Assembly (NCBI GenBank): GCA_947253615.1
Contig: CAMYAA010000103.1
Coordinates: 1 to 5,340, forward strand
DNA length: 5,340 bases
Direction: 5' to 3'
Source: an uncultured Sutterellaceae bacterium
GTDB lineage: Bacteria > Pseudomonadota > Gammaproteobacteria > Burkholderiales > Burkholderiaceae_F
Shown here: positions 4,673 to 5,340 of the stretch, one piece after another
Layout: the number at the start of each line of letters is the position of its first letter
How positions within the stretch are numbered: the first letter of the stretch is position 1
Notes under the pieces: model-generated
Seen by the model: only the letters and a program-made list of their open reading frames with translations
Database searches by the model: none
What the model was told of the DNA's origin: nothing
Made by a program: the position numbers and the translations under genes

Positions 4673-4870
4673 ATGCAAGAAATCGAAAATAGCGCAATCG
4701 AAAGCGCCAACGAGCTTGAATTATGCGCACTACAGTTCGGGGTATTGATTAAAGATTGCGATCTAGGCAAATTGCAAAAACTAGTTCGTTACATGAAACG
4801 CTATGTTGCGGAGCTTGATTTGTACGTTGAGTTGCGCAAAGCCAAGGAAGAAAAGGGGGACTACTCATGA
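4673..4870 (+). CDS. Small helical protein, function unknown (tandem paralogue 2)
   Basis: A 65-residue protein with a strong ribosome site AAGGAGG (4659-4665) seven bases before the ATG, lying inside the end of the preceding gene. The helical core LELCALQFGVLIKDCD (16-31) is followed by KLQKLVRYMKRYVAELDLY (33-51). It aligns without gaps to residues 35-72 of the preceding protein. It is less acidic than that protein because its second helix carries Lys/Arg (KLVRYMKR), and the paralogue's long N-terminus is missing. The final codon and stop overlap the next start as ATGA, indicating translational coupling. No family is recognised; the function is presumably related to that of its neighbour. 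Confidence 0.8.
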   Translation: MQEIENSAIESANELELCALQFGVLIKDCDLGKLQKLVRYMKRYVAELDLYVELRKAKEEKGDYS

Positions 4871-5127
4871 TACGCAAGCCACTGATTGACTACAACAGCT
4901 GGGCTGAACGAAAGGTCAACGACCTCGAAGGAGCTACCGAATGCGTCCGTAAGCAGCTCGACAACATCGACGTCAGCTTTGACCCTTCGGACACGACCGA
5001 CGCAGAGGAAGCCTTGGAAGCACTCAAGAGCAAGCTCTACTACATCGAGTCCGTCTTAGAAGCCTGTAAGAACCCTCCCGAGTTCGCTCCAGACTTCGAT
5101 CCAATTCCGAACAGCTACTTCCTCTAG
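4867..5127 (+). CDS. Small acidic helical protein, function unknown
   Basis: An 86-residue protein whose ATG overlaps the previous stop (ATGA), with AGGGGGA (4854-4860) six bases upstream. It has 18 Asp/Glu against 9 Lys/Arg. Two helical segments are visible, WAERKVNDLEGATECVRKQL (12-31) and AEEALEALKSKLYYIESVLE (46-65), joined by an acidic turn (DPSDTTD). It ends in a Pro/Phe-rich tail, FAPDFDPIPNSYFL. The second helix resembles the helix shared by the two preceding proteins (acidic turn, then a repeated hydrophobic pattern), but without clear identities, so common origin is only possible. Its DNA is noticeably richer in GC and C-ending codons than that of the two preceding genes. No family is recognised. 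It is the last gene of the visible rightward operon. Confidence 0.78.
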   Translation: MIRKPLIDYNSWAERKVNDLEGATECVRKQLDNIDVSFDPSDTTDAEEALEALKSKLYYIESVLEACKNPPEFAPDFDPIPNSYFL

Positions 5128-5340
5128 TCCTCTAACGGTTGGGTAAGCCCCAGCCACTAGCGGATTACCGATAGGGTGCTTAGATCAACGATTAGTGATT
5201 ATCAAGGGCTAGGCACTGAGCTTTTTAACAAGATGGGGCTCTAAGGGCAGATGGGTGACAGACTCTGCTTTTAACCAAACCGTGAGAGGAAAGGACTAAT
5301 CACCGCCCCTCGCCTGGACACCCTTCGCCGACTGCGGCCA
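5128..5340. other. Right-end stretch without a supportable gene
   Basis: No gene with a proper start is visible. There is a 22-codon GTG frame (5176-5244) with protein-like content (VLRSTISDYQ...) but AGG directly touching the start, so no usable ribosome site. Two hairpins occur: GGTTGGG (5137-5143) with CCCAGCC (5149-5155), loop five bases, not followed by T's; and GCAGA (5247-5251) with TCTGC (5264-5268), followed by TTTT, too weak to call a terminator. Purine-rich AGAGGAAAGGA at about 5284-5295 resembles a ribosome site, but no standard start follows it. The last 40 bases are clearly more GC-rich and may belong to a different segment continuing outside the window. Confidence 0.35.

Noticed and set aside
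5176..5244. 22-codon GTG-started frame at the right end
   Set aside because: The residue content looks protein-like, but there is no spaced Shine-Dalgarno and the frame is too short to exclude chance.

Overview
The window looks like the lysogeny-control and early replication region of a lambdoid temperate phage or prophage from a Gram-negative, probably proteobacterial, host. The evidence is the gene order, the Shine-Dalgarno-led starts, the LexA/CI-type repressor, and the winged-helix initiator plus DnaC-type loader pair. The species cannot be named from this sequence, and no integrase, structural or host gene is visible, so free phage and prophage cannot be told apart.

Leftward block (minus strand, about 3156 down to 1): a Cro/YdaS-like small repressor, an O-like winged-helix replication initiator, a DnaC/lambda-P-like helicase loader, a possible 17-residue peptide overlapping the loader's end, a RusA-family Holliday-junction resolvase, and the first 39 codons of a probable late antiterminator (Q-like). 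This matches the lambda pR operon in mirror image (cro-O-P-ninR-Q), with rusA directly before Q as in the E. coli DLP12 prophage. No cII-like gene lies between cro and the initiator. Inside the initiator gene is an array of 17-bp iterons (2533-2653) next to an AT-rich tract with two tandem 12-mers (about 2484-2520). This is the layout of lambda ori. The iterons are read in two different codon frames yet stay nearly identical as DNA, so they are probably a replication origin, not a protein repeat.

Centre (3157-3286): an AT-rich divergent intergenic region with a candidate leftward promoter, a weak candidate repressor promoter and several related TTAAG-containing elements. To its right is a 242-residue CI-type repressor with an intact S24 Ser/Lys dyad and a plausible Ala111-Gly112 self-cleavage site, followed by a clear rho-independent terminator (4036-4062).

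Rightward block (4063-5340): a second AT-rich control region dense in dyads, including a 17-bp inverted repeat with one mismatch. It probably corresponds to the OL/pL region. It is followed by four small uncharacterised genes in a tightly spaced series: a 51-residue single-span membrane protein, then three small acidic helical proteins. The first two of these align without gaps and look like tandem paralogues. Their functions are unknown; by position they would be early host-interaction genes. The last 213 bases hold no supportable gene.

Expected circuit (inference): CI holds both AT-rich control regions and is cleaved on SOS induction. Cro takes over, the initiator binds its own internal iterons, and the loader recruits the host helicase. 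RusA then resolves recombination intermediates, and the Q-like protein switches on late transcription.
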